Part shown: in pieces, positions 41,609 to 50,502 of the stretch | How positions within the stretch are numbered: the stretch's first letter is position 1 | How the letters are laid out: each line of letters starts with the position of its first letter | Position numbers and translations under genes: made by a program | Notes under the pieces: model-generated | What the model saw: only the letters and a program-made list of their open reading frames with translations | What the model was told of the DNA's origin: nothing | The model's database searches: none | Source: Acidaminobacterium chupaoyuni | Lineage (GTDB): Bacteria > Bacillota > Clostridia > Oscillospirales > Butyricicoccaceae | Length of the DNA stretch: 64,000 nucleotides | Reading direction: 5' to 3' (one strand) | Assembly: GCA_047936785.1 (NCBI GenBank) | Contig: CP176394.1

Positions 41609-44236
41609 TTACTTGCGGGGGTTTTTGATGGCGGCCTGCGCGGCAGCCAGGCGAGCGATAGGCACGCGATAAGGCGAGCAGGAAACATAGTTCAGGCCGA
41701 TCTTATGGCAGAACTCGATGGAGGAAGGATCGCCGCCATGTTCGCCGCAGATGCCCAGCTTGATGTTCGGGCGGGTCTTGCGGCCCTTTTCAACAGCGAT
41801 CTCAACCAGCTGGCCGATGCCATCCTGATCGAGTCTTGCGAACGGATCGCTTTCGAAGATCTTTTTATCATAGTAGGCGTTGAGGATCTTGCCCACATCG
41901 TCGCGGGAGAAGCCGAAGCCCATCTGGGTGAGATCGTTGGTGCCGAAGGAGAAGAACTCGGCTTCGGTGGCGATTTCATCGGCTGTGATGGCGGCGCGGG
42001 GCACTTCGATCATGGTGCCGACCATATATTTCATTTCCATGCCGGATTTTGCGATCAGTTCATCGGCTGTTTTCACAACGATGCTCTTGACGAACTTCAG
42101 CTCGTTCACATGGCCCACCAGAGGGATCATGATTTCGGGAACGATATCAAGGCCGGTCTGCTTTTTCACATTCAGAGCGGCTTCGATCACGGCAGTTGTC
42201 TGCATTTCGGCAATTTCGGGATAGGTGACGGCCAGACGGCAGCCGCGATGGCCCAGCATGGGGTTGAATTCATGCAGATCGGCGATGACCTGATGCAGTT
42301 CTTCCACTGTTGTGCCGATTTCGCCCGCGATCTCTTTGATATCCGCTTCATCCTGAGGCAGGAATTCATGCAGCGGGGGATCGAGGAAACGAATGGTGAC
42401 CGGGCGGCCGCCCATGGCCATGAACAGGCCTTCGAAATCGGAACGCTGCATGGGCAGGATCTTGGCCAGCGCTTCGCGGCGCTTTTCTTCTGTTTTGGCA
42501 ACGATCATTTCGCGAACGGCCTTGATGCGGTCGGCTTCAAAGAACATATGCTCTGTGCGGCAAAGGCCGATGCCTTCGGCGCCGAAGCGAACAGCCTGCT
42601 CGGCATCTCTGGGGGTGTCGGCGTTCGTGCGGATCTTCAGTGTGCGGATCTCATCGGCCCAGCCCATGAAACGGCCGAAATCGCCTGTCATGGAAGCGGG
42701 AACGGTTTTGATCTCTTCCAGATAAACATTGCCGGTGGTGCCGTCGATGGAGATGGGATCGCCTTCGACGACCTTCTGGCCGTTGATGGTGAAGTATTTT
42801 TCTTCTTCATTCATCTTGATCTCGCCGCAGCCCGCCACGCAGCAGGTGCCCATGCCGCGGGCAACAACAGCGGCGTGAGAGGTCATGCCGCCGCGAACGG
42901 TCAGGATGCCCTGAGCGGCCGCCATGCCTTCGATATCTTCAGGCGAGGTTTCCAGACGAACCAGAACGGATTTGATGCCGTTCTTTGCCGCGGCAACCGC
43001 GTCATGCGCGTTGAAATAGACTTTGCCGGCAGCGGCGCCCGGGGAAGCGGGCAGGCCCTTTGTAACAGGGTTTGCGGCTTTCAGAGCGGCGGTGTCGAAC
43101 TGGGGATGCAGCAGGGAATCCAGCTGTTTGGGTTCGACCTTCATCACGGCTTCTTCTTTGGTGATCATGCCTTCATCCACCAGATCCACGGCGATCTTCA
43201 GCGCGGCCTGAGCGGTGCGCTTGCCGTTTCTGGTCTGCAGCATATAGAGTTTGCCGTTTTCGATGGTGAATTCCATATCCTGCATATCTTTATAATGCTT
43301 TTCAAGGCGTGTGGCGATCTCCACAAACTGCTTGTAAACCGCGGGGTTGGTGTCTTCCAGATGCTGAATGGTCAGCGGGGTGCGGATGCCGGCCACCACA
43401 TCTTCGCCCTGGGCGTTCATCAGGAATTCGCCATAGAGCTTGTTTTCGCCGGTGGAGGGGTTTCTGGTGAACGCAACGCCTGTGCCCGAGGTATCGCCCA
43501 TGTTGCCGAAGACCATGGCCTGCACATTGACGGCGGTGCCCCAATCAGAGGGGATATCGTTCATGCGGCGATAATAGATGGCGCGGGGGTTATCCCAGCT
43601 GCGGAAAACGGCCTTCACGGCGCCCATCAGCTGTTCTTTGGGGTCGGAGGGGAACTCTTCGCCCAGCTTGGCCTTATATTCGGCCTTGAACTGCATGGCC
43701 AGCTTCTTCAGATCGTCGGCATCCAGCTCGGTATCCAGCTTGACGCCTTTTTCTTCCTTCATTTTGTCGATGAGCTCTTCGAAATACTTCTTGCCCACTT
43801 CCATGACGACATCGGAATACATCTGGATGAAACGGCGATAGCTGTCATAAGCAAAGCGGGGGTTTCCGGTCTTTTTCGCAAAAGATTCCACGACCTGATC
43901 GTTGAGGCCCAGGTTCAAAATGGTATCCATCATGCCGGGCATGGAAGCGCGGGAACCGGAACGAACGGAAACCAGCAGGGGGTTTTCCGGATCGCCGAAT
44001 TTCTTGCCGTTGATCTCTTCCATCTTGGCCAGATATTCATAGATCTCGGCCTGGATCTCATCGTTGATGGTCTCGCCATCCTGATAATAGCGGGTGCAGG
44101 CTTCGGTGGTGATGGTGAAGCCCTGGGGAACAGGCATCCCGAGGTTTGTCATCTCGGCGAGGTTGGCGCCTTTGCCGCCCAATAATTCGCGCATCGAGCC
44201 GTTGCCCTCAGAGAAGAGGTAAACATACTTGTGCAT
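41609..44236 (-). CDS. ppdK: Pyruvate, phosphate dikinase
   Basis: 875 residues, full length. The N-terminal ATP-grasp domain (LLGGKGANLAEMTNLG) is followed by the swivelling phosphohistidine domain with GGMTSHAAVVARGMGT (catalytic His) and the C-terminal PEP/pyruvate TIM barrel (GLCRTEHMFF, GTNDLTQMGFGFSRDD, and the catalytic Cys in GICGEHGGDP). It interconverts pyruvate, ATP and phosphate with PEP, AMP and pyrophosphate; anaerobes use it in glycolysis or gluconeogenesis. AAGGAG precedes the ATG. It is transcribed away from dnaA. Confidence 0.96.
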   Translation of the reverse strand: MHKYVYLFSEGNGSMRELLGGKGANLAEMTNLGMPVPQGFTITTEACTRYYQDGETINDEIQAEIYEYLAKMEEINGKKFGDPENPLLVSVRSGSRASMPGMMDTILNLGLNDQVVESFAKKTGNPRFAYDSYRRFIQMYSDVVMEVGKKYFEELIDKMKEEKGVKLDTELDADDLKKLAMQFKAEYKAKLGEEFPSDPKEQLMGAVKAVFRSWDNPRAIYYRRMNDIPSDWGTAVNVQAMVFGNMGDTSGTGVAFTRNPSTGENKLYGEFLMNAQGEDVVAGIRTPLTIQHLEDTNPAVYKQFVEIATRLEKHYKDMQDMEFTIENGKLYMLQTRNGKRTAQAALKIAVDLVDEGMITKEEAVMKVEPKQLDSLLHPQFDTAALKAANPVTKGLPASPGAAAGKVYFNAHDAVAAAKNGIKSVLVRLETSPEDIEGMAAAQGILTVRGGMTSHAAVVARGMGTCCVAGCGEIKMNEEEKYFTINGQKVVEGDPISIDGTTGNVYLEEIKTVPASMTGDFGRFMGWADEIRTLKIRTNADTPRDAEQAVRFGAEGIGLCRTEHMFFEADRIKAVREMIVAKTEEKRREALAKILPMQRSDFEGLFMAMGGRPVTIRFLDPPLHEFLPQDEADIKEIAGEIGTTVEELHQVIADLHEFNPMLGHRGCRLAVTYPEIAEMQTTAVIEAALNVKKQTGLDIVPEIMIPLVGHVNELKFVKSIVVKTADELIAKSGMEMKYMVGTMIEVPRAAITADEIATEAEFFSFGTNDLTQMGFGFSRDDVGKILNAYYDKKIFESDPFARLDQDGIGQLVEIAVEKGRKTRPNIKLGICGEHGGDPSSIEFCHKIGLNYVSCSPYRVPIARLAAAQAAIKNPRK

Positions 44237-44290
44237 TTTTTAACACTCCTTATGCAATGTAATTACAAATTTCCCATCATAAACAGGCGT

Positions 44291-44318
44291 ATTATATCAC
44301 AGCTTTCAGTTTTTTGCA
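44291..44318 (-). promoter_or_regulatory. Promoter of ppdK
   Basis: GTGCAA, 16 bases, TATAAT on the minus strand. Confidence 0.55.
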
Positions 44319-44338
44319 CTATTTTTGAAGGATTTTCT

Positions 44339-44435
44339 GAAAACTTTTGCGCGCAAAAGTTTTCCACAGGCCCTGTTTTTGGCCCGCGAACAAAACTTTT
44401 CGACTGTTTTTCTTATCCACACCCTGTGTGGAATT
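44339..44435. repeat. 26-bp palindrome and DnaA-box cluster between ppdK and mnmA
   Basis: Positions 44339-44364 form a perfect 26-bp palindrome with halves GAAAACTTTTGCG. DnaA-box-like 9-mers follow: TTTTCCACA (44360-44368), TTATCCACA (44413-44421) and TGTGGAATT on the other strand (44427-44435). The last two form an inverted pair. The palindrome may also help end mnmA transcription. Confidence 0.7.
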
Positions 44436-44447
44436 TTCCGGCCCCGA

Positions 44448-45473
44448 TCAGGGCTTTTCGATATAGCCGCCGCCGATGACGCGGCCTTCGCGATAAAACA
44501 CGGCCGACTGCCCCGGCGAAGGGGCGCGGGCGGGCTTTAAAAAGGTGATTTTGGCGCGGCCGCCGGCCAGATATTCCACCACCGCCCGGTCTGTGCGGCG
44601 GCTGTGGCGGATCTTCACATCGGCCTCAAACGGCTCGGCGCCGAATTCCGGCGCTGTTGCACACACGCTGTGGATAAAAATTTCTTCGGCGTAAGGATCC
44701 TCATCGGAAAGCACCACGCGGTTGTGTTCCACATCGATGGCCTTGACGAACAGGCGCGACGCGGCGGAAACCCCCAGCCCGCGGCGCTGGCCCACGGTAT
44801 AGTGATGGATGCCCAGATGGCGGCCCAGCACTTTGCCGTTTTCATCCACAAAATCGCCTGCGGGCGGGACCGCGGCGCAGTGTTTTTCGATGAAGGAAGC
44901 ATAATCGCCATCGGGAATGAAGCAGATCTCCATGCTGTCGGGCTTTTCGGCCACGCTCAGCCCGGAATCCGCGGCCTGATGGCGGGTCTCTTCTTTCTGG
45001 TTCACGCCGCCCAGCGGCAGGATCATCCGCGACAGCCATTCCTGCGGCAGACGGTAAAGCATATAAGACTGGTCGTTTGACGAGGGCGACTGGAACAGCC
45101 CCGTGATGCCGCCGCCCACCGGTTTGACCTGGGCATAATGGCCCGTGGCCACATAGGCGGCCCCCAGCTTTTCGGCCGCGCCGAAAAGAACCTTGAATTT
45201 CACGGCGGGGTTGCACAAAATGCAGGGGATCGGGGTTTTCCCCGAAAGATAACCCTGCACGAAGGGGCCGATCACCTCTTTTTCGAGCATGGCGCCGATG
45301 GGCACGATCTCAAGGGGGATCTCAAGCTCGCGGGCGGCGCGCACGGCATCTTCGCTGCTCTGGCAGCCCGCATCCAGATAAACGCCGAAAACTTCGAAGC
45401 CCTGCTGCTGCAAACGCCGGGCGGCCACGGCGGAATCCACCCCGCCCGAAAGGCCCAGCACTACTTTTTCCAT
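44448..45473 (-). CDS. mnmA: tRNA-specific 2-thiouridylase MnmA
   Basis: 341 residues. The ATP-pyrophosphatase P-loop GLSGGVDSAVAA opens the protein; the catalytic pair is in PCILCN and in MEICFIPDGDY. The central domain (HHYTVGQRRGLGVS) and C-terminal beta-barrel follow. It puts sulfur on the wobble uridine of Lys, Glu and Gln tRNAs, taking it from a cysteine desulfurase such as the one at 56 kb. It is divergent from dnaA. The ribosome site is weak (AAGGTGTG). Confidence 0.94.
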   Translation of the reverse strand: MEKVVLGLSGGVDSAVAARRLQQQGFEVFGVYLDAGCQSSEDAVRAARELEIPLEIVPIGAMLEKEVIGPFVQGYLSGKTPIPCILCNPAVKFKVLFGAAEKLGAAYVATGHYAQVKPVGGGITGLFQSPSSNDQSYMLYRLPQEWLSRMILPLGGVNQKEETRHQAADSGLSVAEKPDSMEICFIPDGDYASFIEKHCAAVPPAGDFVDENGKVLGRHLGIHHYTVGQRRGLGVSAASRLFVKAIDVEHNRVVLSDEDPYAEEIFIHSVCATAPEFGAEPFEADVKIRHSRRTDRAVVEYLAGGRAKITFLKPARAPSPGQSAVFYREGRVIGGGYIEKP

Positions 45474-45551
45474 GAAGATTTCACACCTTTTTCCATCAAG
45501 TTTATTCAGAACACAGTATAACCGATTTGCCCCGCAAACGCTATCTTTTTC

Positions 45552-45585
45552 TTTTCCACAGGCTGTGGGCGCCCGCTGTGGAAAT
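45552..45585. promoter_or_regulatory. DnaA-box pair upstream of dnaA
   Basis: TTTTCCACA (45552-45560) and TGTGGAAAT (45577-45585) face each other across 16 bp, inside the 294-bp mnmA-dnaA gap. They could serve dnaA autoregulation or a second half of a split origin. Confidence 0.55.
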
Positions 45586-45705
45586 CTGACGAAAATGACG
45601 AATTTTACGGGTTATCCTATCTTTGCCGGGCGGGAAAAAAGGCGGCGGAAAAGCCGCGGATCTCTTTGCCCAACGCGCGCGTTTTATTTAAAGAATATAA
45701 TATAT

Positions 45706-45735
45706 ATTTCTCTTATAGATAGAGATAAGAGAAAT
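45706..45735. repeat. Perfect inverted repeat in the dnaA leader
   Basis: ATTTCTCTTAT (45706-45716) and ATAAGAGAAAT (45725-45735), 11 bp each with an 8-bp spacer, directly after an AT-rich stretch with a TATAAT at 45696-45701. It is either an operator or a leader hairpin 30 bp before the dnaA start. Confidence 0.7.
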
Positions 45736-45767
45736 TTTCATTGTTTAATAAGGGGGATTGTGTTACA

Positions 45768-47129
45768 ATGAAGAATGCTAAGCCCTGTATTGGGGGCGAA
45801 AATATTGTGAGACGAACGGATGATTTTTTCATGTATACACCTGCATCGCTGTTAGAAGGCGTGATCAGGATTCTGGAGCGGGATCACACCCCGGTGGTGG
45901 TTTCCACCTGGTTTTCCGATGCCAAAGCCGTTACCATCAAAGACGGCACTTTTATTTTGCTGACTTCTTCGGATCTGAAGCGCGAATCGATCCTGCGCCG
46001 GTTCACCGAGCCTTTCTGCGCCGCCATCACAGAGCTGACGGGGGAACACATGGGGCTGAAGGTGCTCAGCGGTCAGCAGGAACTGACCACCTGGCGCGCC
46101 GCCAACGAAGACAGCGTTTACGCCAGCTATACCTTCGAACGCTTTATCGTGGGTTCCTGCAACAAATTTGCCCACGCGGCCGCTTATGCCGTGGCGCAAA
46201 ACCCGGCGGGGGCCTATAACCCGCTGTTCATCTACGGCCAGTCGGGCCTGGGCAAAACCCACCTTCTTTATGCCATCGCGGGGGCGCTTTCTCAAAGCCG
46301 GCCCGGTTTCCGCATCGTTTATATCAAAGGCGATGATTTCACCAACGAACTGGTGGCGGCCATCCAGCGGGGCGATGTCACCTCTTTCCGCGAAAAATAC
46401 CGCCGCGCCGACCTGCTTTTGATCGATGATATCCAGTTTATCGCGGGCAAGACTTCCACGCAAGAAGAATTTTTCCACACTTTCAACACGCTGCATGAAT
46501 CGGGCAAACAGATCGTAATGACATCCGACCGGCCGCCCAAAGAGATCCTCACCCTGGAAGACCGCCTGAAGACCCGTTTCGAATGGGGGCTTCTGGCCGA
46601 TATCCAGCCGCCGGATTTTGAGACCCGCATGGCGCTGGTCAATTCCAAGGCCGAGATCATGGGGGTGAAGCTTCCGCCGGATGTGGTGGAATATATCGCC
46701 TCCTCCATCACCAACAATGTGCGCCAGCTGGAAGGCGCGGTGAAAAAGATCCTTGCCAAAAACCGCCTGATGAACACCGAGATCGACATGGATCTGGCGG
46801 AAGAATGCATCAAAGACATCCTGCGCGTGAACCCCGGCCTGCGCCCCACCCCGGAACTGATTCTGGAAGAAACGGCCAGTTTCTATAACGCATCGGCCGA
46901 CCGCATCATGGGCAAATCGAAAACACAGGATGTGGTGATGCCCCGGCAGGTGACCATGTATCTGATGCGCGACATGACCGACCTTTCCTACCCCGAGATC
47001 GGCAGATTCATGCACCGCGATCACACCACCGTCATCCACGCCGAAGCCAAGGTCAAAGAGCTGCTGGCCAAAGACCAAACTTTCGCCGCGGCGGTGGCCG
47101 ACCTGAAGAAAAATATCAAAAACCGCTGA
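45768..47129 (+). CDS. dnaA: Chromosomal replication initiator DnaA
   Basis: 453 residues. The domains are a short N-terminal domain, an AAA+ core with Walker A GQSGLGKTH, Walker B LLLIDDIQF and sensor/arginine finger LEDRLKTRFEWG, and the C-terminal DNA-binding domain with the signature DHTTVIHAEAKV. It binds DnaA boxes and melts oriC. The ATG at 45768 is 11 bases after AAGGGGG; an upstream TTG in frame is less likely. It opens the plus-strand replication operon. Confidence 0.96.
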   Translation: MKNAKPCIGGENIVRRTDDFFMYTPASLLEGVIRILERDHTPVVVSTWFSDAKAVTIKDGTFILLTSSDLKRESILRRFTEPFCAAITELTGEHMGLKVLSGQQELTTWRAANEDSVYASYTFERFIVGSCNKFAHAAAYAVAQNPAGAYNPLFIYGQSGLGKTHLLYAIAGALSQSRPGFRIVYIKGDDFTNELVAAIQRGDVTSFREKYRRADLLLIDDIQFIAGKTSTQEEFFHTFNTLHESGKQIVMTSDRPPKEILTLEDRLKTRFEWGLLADIQPPDFETRMALVNSKAEIMGVKLPPDVVEYIASSITNNVRQLEGAVKKILAKNRLMNTEIDMDLAEECIKDILRVNPGLRPTPELILEETASFYNASADRIMGKSKTQDVVMPRQVTMYLMRDMTDLSYPEIGRFMHRDHTTVIHAEAKVKELLAKDQTFAAAVADLKKNIKNR

Positions 47130-47490
47130 TTTTTCCTTCGTTTTTTCTTATCCACACCTGTTGCTTTGTTTGTGGATAAAACTTTAAGGCCCGCAAAACC
47201 CGCCGATTTTCCCTAAAACGCCTTGTTTTCCGTTTTTCTGCGGGCGGAAAACCGCGAAAACGGGAAATCCACAAAGAATGTGGTTTTGCCTGTGGATAAA
47301 GCTGTAGAAGGTGGGGATAAAATCCCGCTGTGGAAAAGACAGATTTTACGGCGAAGTTATCCACACCCTCTGGGGAAGCGATTCCTCCTTTGGTTTCAAC
47401 CCTCGAAGCCACTTTTCCACAAACTCACAGCCTCTACTACCGTTACTAAAAATAAAGAAAGATAGCTATTAATAGAAAGGAGCGCGCAGC
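47130..47490. other. Probable oriC: DnaA boxes, DnaA-trios and AT-rich unwinding region
   Basis: The dnaA-dnaN gap has four consensus boxes: TTATCCACA at 47148-47156 and 47357-47365, and its complement TGTGGATAA at 47171-47179 and 47291-47299. Two near-boxes lie at 47329-47337 and 47413-47421. After the last box comes a 12-bp spacer, then CTA-CTA-CCG-TTA-CTA (47434-47448), four of five triplets matching the DnaA-trio pattern, then an AT-rich stretch to 47480. This is the Firmicutes basal unwinding layout. Confidence 0.82.
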
Positions 47491-48603
47491 ATGAAGTTTT
47501 CCTGTGAAAAAGCAGTGCTCAGCGAAGCGATTTCCACCTGTATCCACGCGGTTTCCACAAAAAGCACCATCGCCGTGCTGGAAGGCCTTCTGATTTCGGT
47601 AGGCACTTCGCAAGTGACCATGTGCGGCTATAATTTCAAAACCGGCATCAGAAAAACCTTTTCGGCGAACATCGCCGAAAAAGGCGATATCGTTCTGAGC
47701 GCCAAGATCTTATCCGACATCGTGCGCAAGCTGCCCGACGATCTCATCGAAATTTCTGCCGACGACCATTTCATGACCACCATCCATTGCGGCCTTTCGG
47801 AATTCAACATCCTCGGCGCTTCCGCCGAAGAATTCCCCGAGCTGCCCGATGTGGTCAAGCAAAACGGCATCAGCCTGCCCTGCAGCACGCTGAAAAACAT
47901 GATCGCCAACACCGTTTTCGCCGTTTCGGATAACGAAAATAAGCCCATCCACACCGGTTCGCTGTTCGAAGTGGCGGCCAAAGAGCTCACCGTGGTCTCG
48001 GTAGACGGTTACCGGCTGGCCCTCGCCCGCGAAGCCGTGGAATGCAGCGAAAAACAAACCCTCAATTTTGTCGTTCCCGGCGAAACCCTGAAAGAGATCA
48101 ACCGCATTCTGCCCGAAAGCGACGACCAGATGGTCGCTATCTATCCCGAACGCAAACACGCGCTGTTTGAGATCGAAGACACCCTCATCACCACGCGGCT
48201 TCTCGAAGGCGAATTCTTAAATTACCGCAACGCCATCCCCGAAGACAACCCCATCCATCTGACCATCGATGTGAAAAACATCATCGATTGCGTGGAACGC
48301 GTTTCGCTGATTATTTCGGAACGGCTGAAAAACCCCGTTCGCTGCTGTTTTGAAGAGGAAAGTCTGAAAATTTCCTGCACCACCACGCTGGGCCGCGCCT
48401 ATGATGAATGCCGCATCTCGCCCTGCCCCGAAAAAATCGAGATCGGCTTCAACAACCGCTATCTGCTGGATGCCCTGCGCGCCTGCCCCGAAGATCAGGT
48501 GCTGCTGGAACTGAAAAGCAGTCTTTCGCCCTGCGTCATCCGCCCGCTGGAGGGGAACAAATTTTTATATCTGGTGCTGCCGGTGCGCCTGAAGGCCGAA
48601 TAG
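47491..48603 (+). CDS. dnaN: DNA polymerase III beta subunit (sliding clamp)
   Basis: 370 residues in three repeated clamp domains; recognisable stretches are MKFSCEKAVLSEAI at the start, TVVSVDGYRLALA in the middle and the C-terminal LVLPVRLKAE (family ending P-x-R). The ring holds the polymerase on DNA. AAAGGAG precedes the ATG. It is the standard second gene of the origin cluster. Confidence 0.95.
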   Translation: MKFSCEKAVLSEAISTCIHAVSTKSTIAVLEGLLISVGTSQVTMCGYNFKTGIRKTFSANIAEKGDIVLSAKILSDIVRKLPDDLIEISADDHFMTTIHCGLSEFNILGASAEEFPELPDVVKQNGISLPCSTLKNMIANTVFAVSDNENKPIHTGSLFEVAAKELTVVSVDGYRLALAREAVECSEKQTLNFVVPGETLKEINRILPESDDQMVAIYPERKHALFEIEDTLITTRLLEGEFLNYRNAIPEDNPIHLTIDVKNIIDCVERVSLIISERLKNPVRCCFEEESLKISCTTTLGRAYDECRISPCPEKIEIGFNNRYLLDALRACPEDQVLLELKSSLSPCVIRPLEGNKFLYLVLPVRLKAE

Positions 48604-48794
48604 GCCGGAGATATACAGAAAGTATATAAAATTTGCGTCGGGACTGTCTTTATATGACGGACAAATTTTTAAACTGCGCCGCATATGGCGTGAAAAAGGC
48701 GGAAAAACCAGCCGGCATCCCTTTTTAAACACAGCAAGATATGCAAACAAAACGGTTTGAGGCGGCCACGGGCCGCAGACAGGAAGAAAAAACG

Positions 48795-49016
48795 ATGAAA
48801 CAACAAAAAATCACGATCCATACCGAATTCATCAAACTCGACAGCCTTTTGAAATTCGCGGCCCTCTGCGGCAGCGGCGGCGAAGCGAAAATGCTCATTG
48901 AGCAGGGCGATGTGCGCGTCAACGGCGAGATCTGCACCATGCGGGGCAAAAAGATCCGCGGCGGCGACACGGTGGCTCTGGGCGACAACTCGATCGAAAT
49001 CGTTTATGAAGCTTGA
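48795..49016 (+). CDS. yaaA: S4-domain RNA-binding protein YaaA
   Basis: 73 residues forming one S4 domain (LDSLLKFAALCGSGGEAKMLI, then GDVRVNGEICTMRGKKI). The gene lies between dnaN and recF in nearly all Firmicutes. It probably binds structured RNA or ribosomes; the role is not settled. The ATG at 48795 follows AGGAAG. The 3' end overlaps recF by 11 bp. Confidence 0.9.
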   Translation: MKQQKITIHTEFIKLDSLLKFAALCGSGGEAKMLIEQGDVRVNGEICTMRGKKIRGGDTVALGDNSIEIVYEA

Positions 49017-50121
49017 AAGCATTCAGCTGGAGCGGTTTCGAAACTATGAGAGCGCCGCGCTGCGTTTCCCCGATGGGGTAACGATTCTGGCCGGCGAAAA
49101 CGCCCAGGGAAAGACGAATCTTTTAGAGGGGATCTTTCTTCTGACGGGCGGCAAAAGCTGGCGAGCGGCCAAAAAAAGCGAGCTGGTGGGCTTTCAGCAG
49201 CCTTCGGCCCGCATCACCGCCGAAATTTTATCCCGCGACCGTGATTTTAAAGTGCAGCTGGAGCTGCCGCGCAGCGGCGCCCAGCGGGCCACCGTCAACG
49301 GCGTGAAGCAGAAAAGGCAGAGCGACCTTTCGGAAGTGTTCCGCTGCGTTTTGTTTTCGCCCGACGACCTTTATCTCATCAAAGACGGCCCGGCCGCCCG
49401 CAGGCGGTTTCTGGATATCGCCCTCTGCCAGCTGCGGCCGCGCTATGCGCTGGCTTTGGCGGAATACGGCCGGCTTTATGACCATAAATCGAAAATTTTG
49501 AAAAGCCGTGAAGAATCGCCCGGGCTTTTGGCCCTTTTGCCGGAATTCACGGCGGGCATGGCCCGTTATGGGGCGGCGATCATCCGCTATCGGGCGGCGT
49601 TTCTCAAAAAACTGGCCGTCAGCGCCGAGAAGATCCACGGCGAGATCGCGGGCAACGGCGAACGGCTCTCGCTTTTTTATCAAACGGTCTCGAATATCGA
49701 AGACCCGCTGGCCGAAGAACGGATTCTGGAGCAGAGGCTTCTGGAGCACAGCCAAAGCCACTATGAAGCCGAGCTGGCCGCGGGCAACTGTTTGACAGGC
49801 CCCCACAAGGATGATTTCATCGTGGAGATCGACGGCAGAAACGCCCGTTCTTTCGCTTCGCAGGGGCAGACGCGCACAGCGGCGCTGGCCGTGAAATTCG
49901 CCGAACGCGAGCTGATGCGTGAAGATTGCGGCGAATATCCCGTGATGCTGCTGGATGATGTGCTTTCCGAACTGGACAGCCGCCGGCAGGAATATCTGAT
50001 CGACCGCACAGGCGGCGGGCAGGTCATCATCACCTGCTGTGAAAAAAGCGAACGGCTGAAAAAGCTGAACGCCGCAACATTTTTCGTGAGGCAGGGCGCG
50101 GTGAGCGCCGCGGCGCAATAG
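49006..50121 (+). CDS. recF: DNA repair and recombination ATPase RecF
   Basis: 371 residues of the SMC-like RecF family: N-terminal ERFRNYESAALRFPDG, Walker A GENAQGKTN, a helical arm domain, the signature GPHKDDF and SQGQTRTAALAVK, and Walker B PVMLLDDVLSELD. It loads RecA at single-strand gaps. The start at 49006 lies inside the end of yaaA, so the two are translationally coupled. Confidence 0.94.
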   Translation: MKLESIQLERFRNYESAALRFPDGVTILAGENAQGKTNLLEGIFLLTGGKSWRAAKKSELVGFQQPSARITAEILSRDRDFKVQLELPRSGAQRATVNGVKQKRQSDLSEVFRCVLFSPDDLYLIKDGPAARRRFLDIALCQLRPRYALALAEYGRLYDHKSKILKSREESPGLLALLPEFTAGMARYGAAIIRYRAAFLKKLAVSAEKIHGEIAGNGERLSLFYQTVSNIEDPLAEERILEQRLLEHSQSHYEAELAAGNCLTGPHKDDFIVEIDGRNARSFASQGQTRTAALAVKFAERELMREDCGEYPVMLLDDVLSELDSRRQEYLIDRTGGGQVIITCCEKSERLKKLNAATFFVRQGAVSAAAQ

Positions 50122-50137
50122 AGAAAGGATCGGTTCC

Positions 50138-50410
50138 ATGTATCTTCACCTGGGCCGCGATATCGCGGTATCCCGAAAAAGCATCATCGGCATTTTTGAT
50201 TTTGACACTTCCACTTATGGCAAACGCACCCGCGAATTTCTGCATCGGGCGGAAATCGAAGGGCGGGTGGTGAGTGTCAGCGACGAGATCCCGAAATCGG
50301 CCGTCGTCTGTGTGGAAAACGGGCGGACAACCGTTTATATTTCGCAGATCTCTTCTCAGACCTTGCTCAAGCGCGCCGGCGGCGAACCGCTGCCCGGCAG
50401 TGTCATCTGA
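50138..50410 (+). CDS. remB: Extracellular matrix regulator RemB (YaaB, DUF370)
   Basis: 90 residues, opening MYLHLGRDIAVSRKSIIGIFDFD, characteristic of RemB/YaaB. The RemA/RemB group are small DNA-binding regulators of biofilm matrix genes in Bacillus. Its place between recF and gyrB is the conserved one; AAAGGAT precedes the ATG by a short gap. Confidence 0.88.
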   Translation: MYLHLGRDIAVSRKSIIGIFDFDTSTYGKRTREFLHRAEIEGRVVSVSDEIPKSAVVCVENGRTTVYISQISSQTLLKRAGGEPLPGSVI

Positions 50411-50502
50411 TAAAAATCGCCTGCGGGAATTTTGCCGCGGAAAGAAGCCTGCCCCCGTTTGGATCGGGCAGCAAATCAAGTGAAAAACAGAGGAAAATCA
50501 TC

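Noticed and set aside
41576..44185. Plus-strand open frame of about 870 codons opposite ppdK
   Set aside because: Shadow of a highly conserved gene; product is low-complexity (Asp/Gly/His-rich) with no domain.
45852..47078. Minus-strand open frame opposite dnaA
   Set aside because: Antisense shadow of a conserved gene with no ribosome site.
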